DNA of 64,000 nt from Arthrobacter ulcerisalmonis (GCF_900609065.1 NZ_UXAU01000035.1:43054-107053); one strand, 5' to 3'; numbered from the stretch's first letter, positions 47,350 through 57,731 are shown. Program-made: numbers and translations. The notes: generated from the sequence alone by a model not told the origin.

Positions 47350-47379
47350 GTGCAAAGTTGCACGTAGTGTAATTACGTG
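47350..47379. promoter_or_regulatory. Two overlapping-style palindromes at the tetR start, likely operators
   Basis: GTGCAA-AG-TTGCAC (47350-47363) is a perfect inverted repeat. It is followed by CACGTA, 7 bases, then TACGTG (47361-47379), also perfect, which covers the GTG start codon. With no ribosome site in front of the GTG, a leaderless transcript blocked by the TetR protein itself is likely. A TTGCTC hexamer at 47341 could be the -35. Confidence 0.5.
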
Positions 47380-48066
47380 CCCATCTCAACACCAGCTCCT
47401 GACGCTGCGCCAGAGGGAACGCCCACCCGGCGTGAACTCAACAAGGCCGCGACCCACACGGCCATCATTGATGCCGCCTTGGGGCTCCTGCGCACCTCCG
47501 GTCCCGGCAACTTCACTGTTGAGGATATTGCCGCGGAAGCGGGCATATCCCGCCGAACGTTCTTCAACTACTTCGCCAGCACCGACGCCGCCCTGGCCGC
47601 CATCTCGCACAGCTTCCTCGACTCCGCCATCCAGCAGCTCAGGCTGCGCCCCACGGACGAACCCATCCTGCAGTCGGCGCAGGCAGCACTGATGGCACTC
47701 GCCGATCCACGCACGGTGGCCCCATTGGCCGAAATGTTTGCCCTGACCCAACAGAGCCCGCTGATGGCCCACACCGAACTGGACGCCTGGGAATACTGCC
47801 GCGAACAGATCTTTGCCGTAGCCCGCGAACGGCTGTCCGCCTCTCCCGCCGCCTCCGACGAACTCTATATCCGAGCGCTGTCCGGCTCGGTCATTTCCTG
47901 TGGCAAAGCTGCCATGGAGGCCTGGTTCGGGCGCCGCGGCCAAGACCTCTCCCCTGACTCCCTGGCGGAGCTCCGGCTCCTCCTAGTCGAAGCCATGGCC
48001 CTGTTGGGGTCCGGCTTCGCCACCCCGGCAACCACACATCCGTCAACCGCAACCCCTTCCTCCTGA
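47377..48066 (+). CDS. TetR family transcriptional regulator
   Basis: Repressor of 229 aa. The TetR DNA-binding domain (about 18-80) shows AATHTAIIDAALGLL, FTVEDIAAEAGISRRTFFNYF and the following helix. The C-terminal ligand-binding domain is divergent, as usual. It lies 17 bases upstream of an MMPL exporter gene in the same direction, so it most likely represses itself and the exporter until an effector binds. Two palindromes overlap its start. There is no ribosome site before the GTG, consistent with leaderless translation. The ligand is unknown. Confidence 0.92.
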   Translation: MPISTPAPDAAPEGTPTRRELNKAATHTAIIDAALGLLRTSGPGNFTVEDIAAEAGISRRTFFNYFASTDAALAAISHSFLDSAIQQLRLRPTDEPILQSAQAALMALADPRTVAPLAEMFALTQQSPLMAHTELDAWEYCREQIFAVARERLSASPAASDELYIRALSGSVISCGKAAMEAWFGRRGQDLSPDSLAELRLLLVEAMALLGSGFATPATTHPSTATPSS

Positions 48067-48083
48067 TCAGATCGGTCCCCACC

Positions 48084-50591
48084 ATGGCACTGCTTCTTTA
48101 CCGGCTCGGCAAATTTTCATACCGCCGCCGCTGGCTGGTTCTCTCCCTCTGGATCGCTGTGCTGCTGGCAGTGGGCGGGTCTGCCGCCGCCTTCCACGGC
48201 ACGCTGTCCAACAACTTCCAGATCCCGGGCACTGAAACCCAGCGCATCGCGGACAAGTTGAAGGAAGAACTCCCCTCGGCGTCCGGAGGCACCGCCACGA
48301 TCGTTTTCGAATCGCCCGACGGCGGCTTTACCGATGCAAGCAAGGCTGCGGTCACTGCTGCACTGGCCAAGCTCCAAGAACTTCCGGACGTCCGTGGCAC
48401 GGTGGACCCGTTCGCCGTCCAGGCCCGGGTTGACCAGGCCGGGCAGACCATTGCCGACGGCAAGCAGCAGCTCGCGGCAGGCCAGGCACAGTTGGATGCT
48501 TCCCGCGCCCAGCTGGAAGCGGGCCAGGCGCAGGTAGCAGCCGCCGAACAGCAGTTGACTGCCGCCGGCGCATCCGCGGCAGCCATCGAGGCGCAGTTGG
48601 GCCAGCAGAAGGCAGCACTCGCCGAAGGACAGGCAAAGCTCGACGCCGGCACCCAAGAACTAGCCGCCAGCAAGGCCAAGCTCGACCTCGGCGAGCGGCA
48701 GGCAGACGCGTCGTCTGCCATCCGGTTCGTGTCTGAGGATGGCCGGGCCGCCGTCGCACAGGTTCAGTTCAATACCTCAATCAACGGGCTGACTCCCGCG
48801 GTGCGCGAAGAAGTCCAGGAGATCGCGCATGAAACCTCCTCGGCGGGCGTCACGGCGTTTGCCAGCAAGGAGATCACCGAGGACATCTCAGAACTGTTCG
48901 GCATTGCGGAGATCATCGGCATCGCCGTCGCCGCCCTGGTGCTGATCCTGATGCTGGGTACCCTGATTGCCGCCGGACTGCCGCTGCTCATGGCCGTGGT
49001 GGGAGTCGGCGTCGGAGTTGGCATTACCTTTGCGCTCTCCGGGCTCTTCGACATGAGCTCCATCTCCCCCATGCTGGCCCTCATGCTGGGCCTCGCCGTG
49101 GGCATCGACTACTCACTCTTCATCGTCAACCGGCACCGGACCCAACTGCTGGCCGGGATGGATACCGAGGAATCAGTGGCCCGCGCCACCGGCACCTCCG
49201 GTAACGCCGTGGTGTTTGCCGGTCTCACCGTCATTATTGCCCTCGCCGCCCTGGTGGTTCCTGGCTTGCCATTCCTCACCGTAATGGGCCTGGCCGCTGC
49301 CGGAACCGTTGCCGTCGCCGTGCTCGTGGCCATCACGCTCACCCCGGCAATGTTGTCCCTGATCGGCCGGAAGATCATCTCCAAGCGGGCATGGGCCAAG
49401 GCCGCCGCGCACAATGCCGAGCCTGGCCACGAGGCTGCGGACGAGGCCATCGACCGCGACCGCAGCACCCGCGGCTGGGGTGGCCTGGTCACCCGGCACC
49501 CCATCGTGTCGCTCATTTCCGGTGTCGTGCTTCTCGGCGTCCTCGCCATCCCGGCCACCCAGCTGCAGTTGGCACTGCCGGACGGCGGTTCCGAACCCGT
49601 GGAGTCCGAGGCTTACCAGGCCTACGACCTCACCGCCCGCAGCTTCGGCGAGGGTGTCACCGGCCCGATCGTGGCCGTGGGCGAGTTCCCCGCCAACCTC
49701 GACGAGGCTCAGGCGCAGACGCTGCAGTACGACGTCGCGGACAAGCTCCGCGCCGTCGATAACGTGGTGGCCGCAGTTCCGGTGGCGCTCAGTGACGACC
49801 GCAGGACAGCTGTCTTCCAGATCATCCCGAAGGAAGGCCCGGCCAGCGCCAGCACCGTGCAGGTCGTCGCCGAGCTACGCGGCCTCAACGGCGAGATCCA
49901 GTCTGAGTACAACGTGGCCATGGGCTTGACGGGGCAGACGGCCGGCAACGTCGATGTCTCCACGAAGCTCGGTGACGCCCTGCCGCCGTACCTGGCGATC
50001 GTCGTCGGACTTTCCCTGATCCTGCTCCTGCTCGTATTCCGCTCCATCGTGGTGCCGCTGCTGGCAACGGGCGGCTTCCTGCTCTCACTCGCCGCGGCGT
50101 TCGGCGCTGTGGTGGCCGTCTACCAATGGGGCTGGCTGGGCGGCGTGTTCGACGTGGCCAATCCTGGCGCCGTGCTGAGCTTCCTGCCGATCATCCTCAT
50201 CGGTGTGCTGTTTGGCCTGGCCATGGACTACCAGGTGTTCATCGCCTCCGGCATGCGTGAGGCGTACATGCACGGTTCCTCGGCCAAGGAAGCTGTCCGT
50301 ATTGGTTTCCGGCACGCCGCAGCAGTGGTGACCGCTGCCGCCATCATCATGGTGAGCGTGTTTGCCGGCTTCATCTTCAGCCACTTGACCATGGTCAGGC
50401 CGCTGGGCTTCGCGATGGCCTTCGGCGTGTTGCTGGATGCGTTCGTGGTGCGCATGACGATCGTTCCCGCCGTCATGTACCTGCTCGGCGAGAAGACCTG
50501 GTGGTTGCCCAAGTGGCTGGACCGGATCCTGCCGGACGTGGACGTTGAAGGTGCCAAGATCACTCGCCAGGCCGCAACCGTCCCGGAGTAG
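48084..50591 (+). CDS. MMPL family RND-type exporter
   Basis: Inner-membrane RND transporter of 835 aa, 12 expected membrane helices in two sets. Each half starts with one helix, then an external domain, then five helices. The first external domain contains a long coiled coil of about 80 residues (QLAAGQAQLDASRAQLEAGQ and onward) with Ala/Gln heptads, a feature of some MMPL and YhgE/Pip-like proteins. Helix motifs LGLAVGIDYSLFIVNRHRT and GVLFGLAMDYQVFIASGMRE contain the proton-relay Asp-Tyr pairs (GIDYS, AMDYQ). Likely function: proton-driven export of a lipid, antibiotic or other hydrophobic compound under control of the TetR neighbour. ATG with weak ribosome site, gap 17 bases. Confidence 0.92.
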   Translation: MALLLYRLGKFSYRRRWLVLSLWIAVLLAVGGSAAAFHGTLSNNFQIPGTETQRIADKLKEELPSASGGTATIVFESPDGGFTDASKAAVTAALAKLQELPDVRGTVDPFAVQARVDQAGQTIADGKQQLAAGQAQLDASRAQLEAGQAQVAAAEQQLTAAGASAAAIEAQLGQQKAALAEGQAKLDAGTQELAASKAKLDLGERQADASSAIRFVSEDGRAAVAQVQFNTSINGLTPAVREEVQEIAHETSSAGVTAFASKEITEDISELFGIAEIIGIAVAALVLILMLGTLIAAGLPLLMAVVGVGVGVGITFALSGLFDMSSISPMLALMLGLAVGIDYSLFIVNRHRTQLLAGMDTEESVARATGTSGNAVVFAGLTVIIALAALVVPGLPFLTVMGLAAAGTVAVAVLVAITLTPAMLSLIGRKIISKRAWAKAAAHNAEPGHEAADEAIDRDRSTRGWGGLVTRHPIVSLISGVVLLGVLAIPATQLQLALPDGGSEPVESEAYQAYDLTARSFGEGVTGPIVAVGEFPANLDEAQAQTLQYDVADKLRAVDNVVAAVPVALSDDRRTAVFQIIPKEGPASASTVQVVAELRGLNGEIQSEYNVAMGLTGQTAGNVDVSTKLGDALPPYLAIVVGLSLILLLLVFRSIVVPLLATGGFLLSLAAAFGAVVAVYQWGWLGGVFDVANPGAVLSFLPIILIGVLFGLAMDYQVFIASGMREAYMHGSSAKEAVRIGFRHAAAVVTAAAIIMVSVFAGFIFSHLTMVRPLGFAMAFGVLLDAFVVRMTIVPAVMYLLGEKTWWLPKWLDRILPDVDVEGAKITRQAATVPE

Positions 50592-50612
50592 TTACGCCGG
50601 AATCGAAAACCC

Positions 50613-50743
50613 TCCCGGACAAGCTGACACCTCAACTTGTCCGGGACGGTTGTCATTTAACCCGTCAAACGTCCGGGAAGGTTGGCGTCTAAGCCGTCAA
50701 ACCTCCGGGAGGGTTGGTCTAGGCTTGGGGCTGTGACTGCACT
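50613..50743. repeat. 32-bp-period repeat array (right of accessory block), with perfect hairpin
   Basis: Just after the exporter gene, TCCCGGACAAG (50613-50623) pairs perfectly with CTTGTCCGGGA (50636-50646), an 11-bp stem that may also act as a terminator. GGTTG units then start at 50648, 50680 and 50712, exactly 32 bases apart, each earlier one ending TCCGGGA. The left arm CTCCCGGA plus TGACACC matches part of the opposite-sense units at 43.0 kb, so the same inverted layout recurs. The array runs to the maf start codon at 50733. Confidence 0.75.
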
Positions 50744-51383
50744 GATCCTGGCTTCCCAGTCCCCCGCCCGCACCAAGCTCCTCACGGAGGCGGGAATTGG
50801 ACACACAGTCCTCGTTTCGGACGTGGACGAGGACGCGGTCCAGGCCAGATATGGCGTGACAGATCCGCACGACACCGCCCTCCTGCTGGCCCGTGCCAAG
50901 GCCGAAGCGGTAGCGGCACTCCCGGAGGCTGAAGGGGCACTCGTGATTGGCTGCGACTCCGTCTTCGAGTTCGACGGCGAGGCGCACGGCAAGCCCTACA
51001 CCGCCGACGTCGCGCGCGAGCGGATGCTGCGGATGAGCGGGCGCAGCGGCACCCTGCACACCGGGCACTGGTTGGTGGATTGCCGCGACACGGAAGCAGC
51101 CGACGACGGCGCCCCGGCCACAGGCTCCGGCGCCACCTTGGGGACGGTCACCTCAGCCGTGGTCTCGTTCGTGGACATGGAACTGGCCGAGATAGACGCC
51201 TACATTGCTACCGGTGAGCCGCTGCATTGCGCCGGCTCGTTCACCATCGATGGCATGGGCGGGGCGTTCATCCGCACCGTGGAGGGCGACCCGCACGCCG
51301 TCGTGGGCCTGTCCATCTCGACGCTCCGCGGACTGCTGGCCCAGGCCGGGGTGCGCATCACCGATCTGTGGCCTGTAACGTAG
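50733..51383 (+). CDS. Maf family nucleoside triphosphate pyrophosphatase
   Basis: House-cleaning enzyme of about 216 aa that hydrolyses non-canonical or modified NTPs. Family motifs are LASQSPARTKLL at the N-terminus, ALLLARAKAEAVA, GCDSVFEFDGEAHGKP (the catalytic Asp region), and the late GSFTIDGMGGAFIRTVEGDPHAVVGLS. I chose the GTG at 50733, which begins the conserved LILASQSP strand; a frame opening 51 bases earlier lies inside the repeat array. No ribosome site is visible. The accD-accE-maf-accA order is shared with M. tuberculosis (Rv3280, Rv3281, Rv3282, Rv3285), although here an accessory block splits accE from maf. Confidence 0.92.
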   Translation: MTALILASQSPARTKLLTEAGIGHTVLVSDVDEDAVQARYGVTDPHDTALLLARAKAEAVAALPEAEGALVIGCDSVFEFDGEAHGKPYTADVARERMLRMSGRSGTLHTGHWLVDCRDTEAADDGAPATGSGATLGTVTSAVVSFVDMELAEIDAYIATGEPLHCAGSFTIDGMGGAFIRTVEGDPHAVVGLSISTLRGLLAQAGVRITDLWPVT

Positions 51384-51402
51384 CGGCCAATTTCGAGCCG
51401 TC

Positions 51403-51419
51403 TTGTAGGTTCCCTACAA
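51403..51419. promoter_or_regulatory. Perfect palindromic operator upstream of accA (acc box 2)
   Basis: TTGTAGG-TTC-CCTACAA is a perfect inverted repeat with 7-base arms. It matches the site upstream of accD in 16 of 17 positions, and the downstream context is similar in both. It lies 92 bases before the accA TTG and 20 bases after the maf stop. A TAATAT hexamer at 51452 may be the -10 box. Confidence 0.6.
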
Positions 51420-51510
51420 GCCTTGGGCGCTGCACACGCGGATTACACCAGTAATATGGGTCGATTCCTCAAAATCGCGCTAGGCTCCCTGAAGGAAAGA
51501 AGGAGACGCC

Positions 51511-53322
<1,812 letters not shown>

Positions 53323-53336
53323 GCGGACCTGCAGCA

Positions 53337-53777
53337 ATGATCGCCCCGAGCTTTGAAGAAGAAGTGGCCCGCTACCATCTGGCGGTCCCCGAGATCACAC
53401 AGGGAAACCCCGGCGCCGTGAAGGAACTCTATTCTCGGGCGGACGATGTCACCCTGGCGAACCCCTTCGGTGGTATTGCCAAAGGCTGGGCGCAGGTTTC
53501 GGCCCGGCTGGACCAGGCAGCACGGCAGTTCCATGAGGGCGAGATGCTGGGCTTCGAAACCATCACCTCCTACACCGCACGGGATACCGCCTATCTGCTG
53601 GAAACGGAGCATTTCCGTGCCCGGCTGGACGGGGCTGCCGCGCCGGAGGACTTCGATCTACGCGTCACCAGCATTTTCCGCCGTGAAGAGGGCTACTGGA
53701 AACTGGTTCACCGGCACTCAGATCCGGCTGCCCGGCCGCAGGCGCGCCGCTCCCTGGCCCAGCCGCCGCTCGCCTGA
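53337..53777 (+). CDS. SnoaL/NTF2-like domain protein
   Basis: Single-domain alpha-plus-beta-barrel protein of 146 aa, DUF4440/SnoaL-like. Visible core: a helix EEEVARYHLAVPEITQGNP, a segment LYSRADDVTLANPFGG, a long helix WAQVSARLDQAARQF, and C-terminal strands DFDLRVTSIFRREEGYWKLVHRH ending the barrel. These proteins range from isomerases to non-catalytic ligand binders, and no catalytic residue is decisive here. It follows accA by 14 bases and precedes the amidotransferase by 10 bases, so the three are probably one transcript. Confidence 0.78.
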   Translation: MIAPSFEEEVARYHLAVPEITQGNPGAVKELYSRADDVTLANPFGGIAKGWAQVSARLDQAARQFHEGEMLGFETITSYTARDTAYLLETEHFRARLDGAAAPEDFDLRVTSIFRREEGYWKLVHRHSDPAARPQARRSLAQPPLA

Positions 53778-53787
53778 GCCTGGGGTC

Positions 53788-54525
53788 ATGAAGCCATTCC
53801 TGCTCCTGGCCTCCCGTGCTGAGGACGCAGCCGCTGACGATGAGTATGCTGCATTCCTCAAGTACGGCGAACTGGAGCCGCACCAGCTGCGACGGATCCG
53901 GCTGGAGGCTGCTCCGCTGCCGGAGCTGGACCTGAACGACTACTCTGGCGTGTTCGTCGGTGGCAGTCCATTCACCAGCAGCGATCCGGCGGCTGAGAAG
54001 TCTGCCGTGCAGCACCGGGTGGAGGAAGAACTAGCCGGCCTGCTGGATGAGGTAGTGGAACGCGATTTCCCTTTTCTGGGAGCGTGTTACGGAGTGGGGA
54101 CCCTGGGGCAGCATCAGGGCGCCGTGATCGACAGGACCTTCGGCGAGCCGCTGGGAATGGTGGACATCGAGCTCACCGCAGCGGGCCTGGTGGATCCACT
54201 GCTGGCAGGCCTGCCGCAGACGTTTGCTGCCCTGACCGGCCACAAGGAGGCCTGCAGCAAGCTGCCACCCGGCGCGGTTCTGCTGGCCAGTTCCGCCACT
54301 TGCCCGGTCCACATGTTCAGGGTCAAAACCAACCTGTACGCCACCCAGTTCCACCCCGAACTCGATATCGCCGGTCTCCTCACCCGGATGGACATCTACC
54401 GGCACGCAGGCTATTTTCCGGCCGAATCGGCGGAGGAACTCATGTCTTCCGTCCGCCACTTGAGCGTGAGCGAACCCATGGCAATCTTGCGGAACTTCGT
54501 GACCCGCTACGCCGTGGCCGATTAG
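53788..54525 (+). CDS. Class I glutamine amidotransferase-like protein
   Basis: Stand-alone GATase1 domain of about 245 aa, like the GMP-synthase-related amidotransferases of unknown substrate. The nucleophile elbow is GACYGVGTLGQ (Cys about 94), and the catalytic His/Glu pair is in TQFHPELD (about 190-197). An Asp-Tyr-Ser-Gly-Val-Phe-Val-Gly-Gly strand (about 51-60) forms the oxyanion side. No synthetase partner is adjacent. ATG 53788 begins the fold; a longer open frame upstream runs through the SnoaL gene and is not credible. A hairpin with a T-run on the opposite strand follows. Confidence 0.88.
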   Translation: MKPFLLLASRAEDAAADDEYAAFLKYGELEPHQLRRIRLEAAPLPELDLNDYSGVFVGGSPFTSSDPAAEKSAVQHRVEEELAGLLDEVVERDFPFLGACYGVGTLGQHQGAVIDRTFGEPLGMVDIELTAAGLVDPLLAGLPQTFAALTGHKEACSKLPPGAVLLASSATCPVHMFRVKTNLYATQFHPELDIAGLLTRMDIYRHAGYFPAESAEELMSSVRHLSVSEPMAILRNFVTRYAVAD

Positions 54526-54530
54526 CAAAA

Positions 54531-54573
54531 AGGCCCGGCGCTGGCCCCCTCATCAGGGACCAACGCCGGGCCT
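54531..54573 (-). terminator. Intrinsic terminator of the MHS transporter gene
   Basis: A 14-base stem (AGGCCCGGCGCTGG with CCAACGCCGGGCCT, one mismatch) is followed on the minus strand by TTTTTGC, a typical terminator for the transporter gene ending at 54604. On the plus strand only AAAA follows, though the hairpin may still help end the accA operon. Confidence 0.75.
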
Positions 54574-54603
54574 AAAAGCTGGTGCCTGAACGGCAGAGGC
54601 TGA

Positions 54604-56031
54604 CTACGCCACGTTGTTCTCGTAGTCCATGTCCCGCGTTTCGCGGCTGATAAACAGCGCTATGAGCGTCAGGACGGACATGGAGGTGAGGTAGACCCCC
54701 ACCAGTACGGGGCTGCCCTTGGCCATCTCCCACAGCCAGACGGCAATGAAGGGGGCCACGGCCGCACCAAGAATACTGGAGACGTTGTAGCTGATGGCCG
54801 AGCCGGTGTACCGCACATTCGTGGGGAACAGCTCGGGCAGGACCGCGCCCATGGGGCCGAAGGTGAGCCCCATCAGCGAGAAGCCGAGAATCAGCAGAGC
54901 CATGGTGCCCACGAATCCGCCGCTGAACAGCGGCACCCAGAGCAGGCCAAAGACGAAGATGCCGGCCGTGACAGCCAGCAGCATCTTCCGCCGGCCGTAC
55001 TTTTCGGCCAAGGGACCGGACACCAAGGTGAAGATACCGAAGAAAACGACGCCGGCAATCAACATCCAGAGGAAATCGTTACGGGCGATGCCCAGCCCCG
55101 GAACGAACGCAGCAGCAGCAGCCTCGGTCATGGGCTTGCCTGCCTTCTGGGCAGCGGCCTGGGCTGCTTCCAGACTTGAGGCCCGGGTGCCGTACGTGAG
55201 GGTGAACGTGGTCATCAGGTAGAAGAGCACGTAGGTGGCGAGCATGATGAACGTGCCGAGGATCAGCTGGCGCCAGCTGGTCTTGAAAACGCGGGCCAAG
55301 GGCAGCTTTGCCACTTCCTTGGACTCGATCACCTTGGTAAACGCAGGGGTTTCGATCAGTTTGAGCCGGACGTACAGGCCGATGATGACCATGACGGCGC
55401 TGACCAGGAACGGCACTCGCCAACCCCATGCCATAAACGCAGCCGGAGACAGTGCGTAGCTGAAGACCAGGAAGATCACGTTGGCGATGATGAAGCCAAT
55501 AGGTGCTCCCAGCTGCGGGAACGTGCCGAAGATGGCGCGCTTGTTGGCGGGGGCGTTCTCTGTTGCCAGCAAGGCGGCCCCGCTCCACTCGCCGCCGAGG
55601 GCCAGGCCCTGGGCGAAGCGCATGACGACCAGCAGTGCCGGTGCCCAGAACTCCCAGCCCGGGACAAGGGCGGTGGGCAAGCAGCCAATCAAGAAGGTGG
55701 CGATACCCATGGTCAGCAGCGACGCCACGAGCGTGCCCTTACGGCCAAACTTGTCGCCGAAGTGGCCGAACAGGATGGACCCCAGTGGGCGGGCCACGAA
55801 GGCCACGCCAAAGACGGCGAAAGAGCTCAGCAGCTGCGTGGTCTCGTTCTGGTTGGGGAAGAAGAGCTGCGGGAATACCAGCACGGCAGCCGTGGCATAG
55901 ACGTAGAAGTCGTAGAACTCGACAGTGGTGCCAATCAGGCTGGCCACAATCACTCGGCCGCGGGAGTTCACCGGCTGCGGCTGGCCCGGGACCCTTGATG
56001 TATCGGTGGTTGACATAGTAAACGCTTTCAT
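54604..56031 (-). CDS. MFS transporter, metabolite:H+ symporter (MHS) family
   Basis: Proton-coupled transporter of up to 475 aa with about 12 membrane helices. MHS features: the start of helix 1 region VASLIGTTVEFYDFYVYATAAVLVFPQLFFP, RPLGSILFGHFGDKFGRKGTL between helices 2 and 3, RFAQGLALGGEWSGAALLATENAP, and a mid-loop followed by LAEKYGRRKMLL. Relatives carry shikimate, proline/betaine, alpha-ketoglutarate or aromatic acids. The YDFY and GGEW motifs are shared by all, so the substrate is open. Two starts are possible (56031 and 56016), neither with a good ribosome site. It diverges from the nitrate operon. Confidence 0.88.
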   Translation of the reverse strand: MKAFTMSTTDTSRVPGQPQPVNSRGRVIVASLIGTTVEFYDFYVYATAAVLVFPQLFFPNQNETTQLLSSFAVFGVAFVARPLGSILFGHFGDKFGRKGTLVASLLTMGIATFLIGCLPTALVPGWEFWAPALLVVMRFAQGLALGGEWSGAALLATENAPANKRAIFGTFPQLGAPIGFIIANVIFLVFSYALSPAAFMAWGWRVPFLVSAVMVIIGLYVRLKLIETPAFTKVIESKEVAKLPLARVFKTSWRQLILGTFIMLATYVLFYLMTTFTLTYGTRASSLEAAQAAAQKAGKPMTEAAAAAFVPGLGIARNDFLWMLIAGVVFFGIFTLVSGPLAEKYGRRKMLLAVTAGIFVFGLLWVPLFSGGFVGTMALLILGFSLMGLTFGPMGAVLPELFPTNVRYTGSAISYNVSSILGAAVAPFIAVWLWEMAKGSPVLVGVYLTSMSVLTLIALFISRETRDMDYENNVA

Positions 56032-56100
56032 CAGGATGCGCCGGAGCCTGCAGGTCCGGCCTAGTCAGAGTTTTATCTTAGTTCCCGCCGTCCACCCTCT

Positions 56101-56113
56101 GGACAACTTGTCC
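56101..56113. promoter_or_regulatory. Palindrome in the divergent MHS/nitrate promoter region
   Basis: GGACAA-C-TTGTCC is a perfect inverted repeat 70 bases upstream of the MHS transporter start. It overlaps TTGTC-C-GACAT, which resembles GntR-type sites. It is closer to the transporter than to narK (170 bases), so it more likely controls the transporter. The rest of the 254-base gap holds no convincing GlnR box. Confidence 0.3.
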
Positions 56114-56285
56114 GACATCCGGTCGTGTGGGCTGCATCTCAGCACTAGTGGTTCCTCACCAGCCTCACACTCCCCCGACGTCGCAGATAGGCAAATGTCA
56201 CAGCGCGTTAACACGCCGCGACCATCCGCGAAACGCCGCTTCCCTACCTTTGAAGCCATAACATCCCGCACAAAGGAGGTACACC

Positions 56286-57731
56286 GTGACTGTCGATCGC
56301 ATCGCTGATGCCGGCACCGGACCTTCCGTTGAACTCACCGGAGTCAACGGTTCCGCAACCGCCCAGCCCAGCCGTGAGAGTACCGCCCTGGAGTTCCGCC
56401 CCGGCCGTTGGATTGCCAACTGGGACGCCGAGAACAAGGAACAGTGGGAGAGCGTGGGCCGTGGCATCGCCCGCCGCAACCTCAACTGGTCCATCTTCGC
56501 CGAGTTCCTTGGCTTTGTGGTCTGGCAGCTCTGGTCCATCGTGGTGGTCCAGCTCCCAGCCGCTGGCTTCACGTTCAGCACCTCCGAGATCTTCTGGTTG
56601 ATCTCCATGCCCAGCCTGGTGGGCGCAACCCTTCGGATCCCGTACACGTTCATGGTTCCCCGCTTCGGTGGCCGGAACTGGACCATCGTCTCGGCCCTGC
56701 TCCTGCTGATCCCCTCGGTAGGCCTGGCCCTCTGCGTGGCCAACCCGGAGACGCCCTTCGGTGTCATGCTGCTGGTGGCCGGCCTGGCCGGTTTCGGCGG
56801 CGGAAACTTTGCCAGCTCCATGGCCAACATCACCTTCTTCTACCCAGCCCGCGAAAAAGGCTGGGCGCTGGGCCTGAATGCGGCCGGCGGAAACTTGGGG
56901 GCCGCCGTCGCGCAGCTTGCCGTCCCCATTGTCATCACCCTGCTGGCCGTGGGCACCGTCAATCTCCCCATGGCCGGGTGGATGTGGGTGCCGTTCATCC
57001 TGCTGGCCGCGTTCGGTGCGTTCAAGTTCATGAACAACCTCACCAGTGCCAAGGGTGACGTGGCTGGTTCCGTTGCTGCGCTGAAAGAACCGCACCTGTG
57101 GATCATGGCGCTGCTGTACATCGGCACCTTCGGCTCCTTCATTGGCTTCGCAGGCGTGTTTCCCAAGCTGATCAAGGACTACTTCCCGGACTTCTCCACC
57201 ATCGGAGTGGGCACGGTTGCCTTATCCCTGGCGTTCCTGGGCCCCTTGGTGGGTTCACTGGCCAGGCCGTACGGAGGCCGGATGGCCGACCGCATGGGCG
57301 GGGCTCGGATGACAGTGGCAGCGTTCGCGTCCATGGCCATCATTACCCTGACCATGATCTGGACCCTGCCGCTGCGCAGTTTCTGGCTCTTCCTGGTCCT
57401 GTTCCTGATGCTCTTCACCGCCAGCGGCTTCGGAAACGGCGCCACCTATCGGATGATCCCGGTCATTTTCGCCACCTCCAGCAGGGCGGCGAAAAACGGA
57501 GCAAACTCCGTGGCAACGCAGCGGCTGGCGTCCTCAGCGCTGGGACTCATCTCCGCCATCGGCGCCTACGGCGGGTTCGTGATCCCGCAGGTCCTGAACG
57601 CTGCCAACACCGCCACCGGCTCCTACACCCCGGCGTTCTACGGCTTCGTGGCCGCGTACGTCCTCATGCTGGTGGTCTGCTGGGCCTGCTACATCCGCAA
57701 CGCCAACCGAAATGCGATGGGACACGTCTAA
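56286..57731 (+). CDS. narK: Nitrate/nitrite transporter NarK family (NNP, MFS)
   Basis: Nitrate importer (or nitrate/nitrite antiporter) of 481 aa. The two nitrate-signature stretches of NNP transporters are present: AGLAGFGGGNFASSMANITFFYP in the first half and a related FLMLFTASGFGNGATYRMIPVIF in the second, with the Arg of helix region RIPYTF and GRxADRMGG between helices. A cytosolic N-tail of about 60 residues precedes helix 1 (LGFVVWQLWSIVVVQL). The GTG start has AAAGGAGGT directly upstream, an excellent site. One base separates its stop from the reductase ATG region, so uptake and reduction are co-expressed. Confidence 0.92.
   Translation: MTVDRIADAGTGPSVELTGVNGSATAQPSRESTALEFRPGRWIANWDAENKEQWESVGRGIARRNLNWSIFAEFLGFVVWQLWSIVVVQLPAAGFTFSTSEIFWLISMPSLVGATLRIPYTFMVPRFGGRNWTIVSALLLLIPSVGLALCVANPETPFGVMLLVAGLAGFGGGNFASSMANITFFYPAREKGWALGLNAAGGNLGAAVAQLAVPIVITLLAVGTVNLPMAGWMWVPFILLAAFGAFKFMNNLTSAKGDVAGSVAALKEPHLWIMALLYIGTFGSFIGFAGVFPKLIKDYFPDFSTIGVGTVALSLAFLGPLVGSLARPYGGRMADRMGGARMTVAAFASMAIITLTMIWTLPLRSFWLFLVLFLMLFTASGFGNGATYRMIPVIFATSSRAAKNGANSVATQRLASSALGLISAIGAYGGFVIPQVLNAANTATGSYTPAFYGFVAAYVLMLVVCWACYIRNANRNAMGHV

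Noticed and set aside
56200..56245. GlnR-type box upstream of narK (GTTAAC and GAAAC motifs)
   Set aside because: The two half-sites do not have the required spacing, and no other match was found in the gap.
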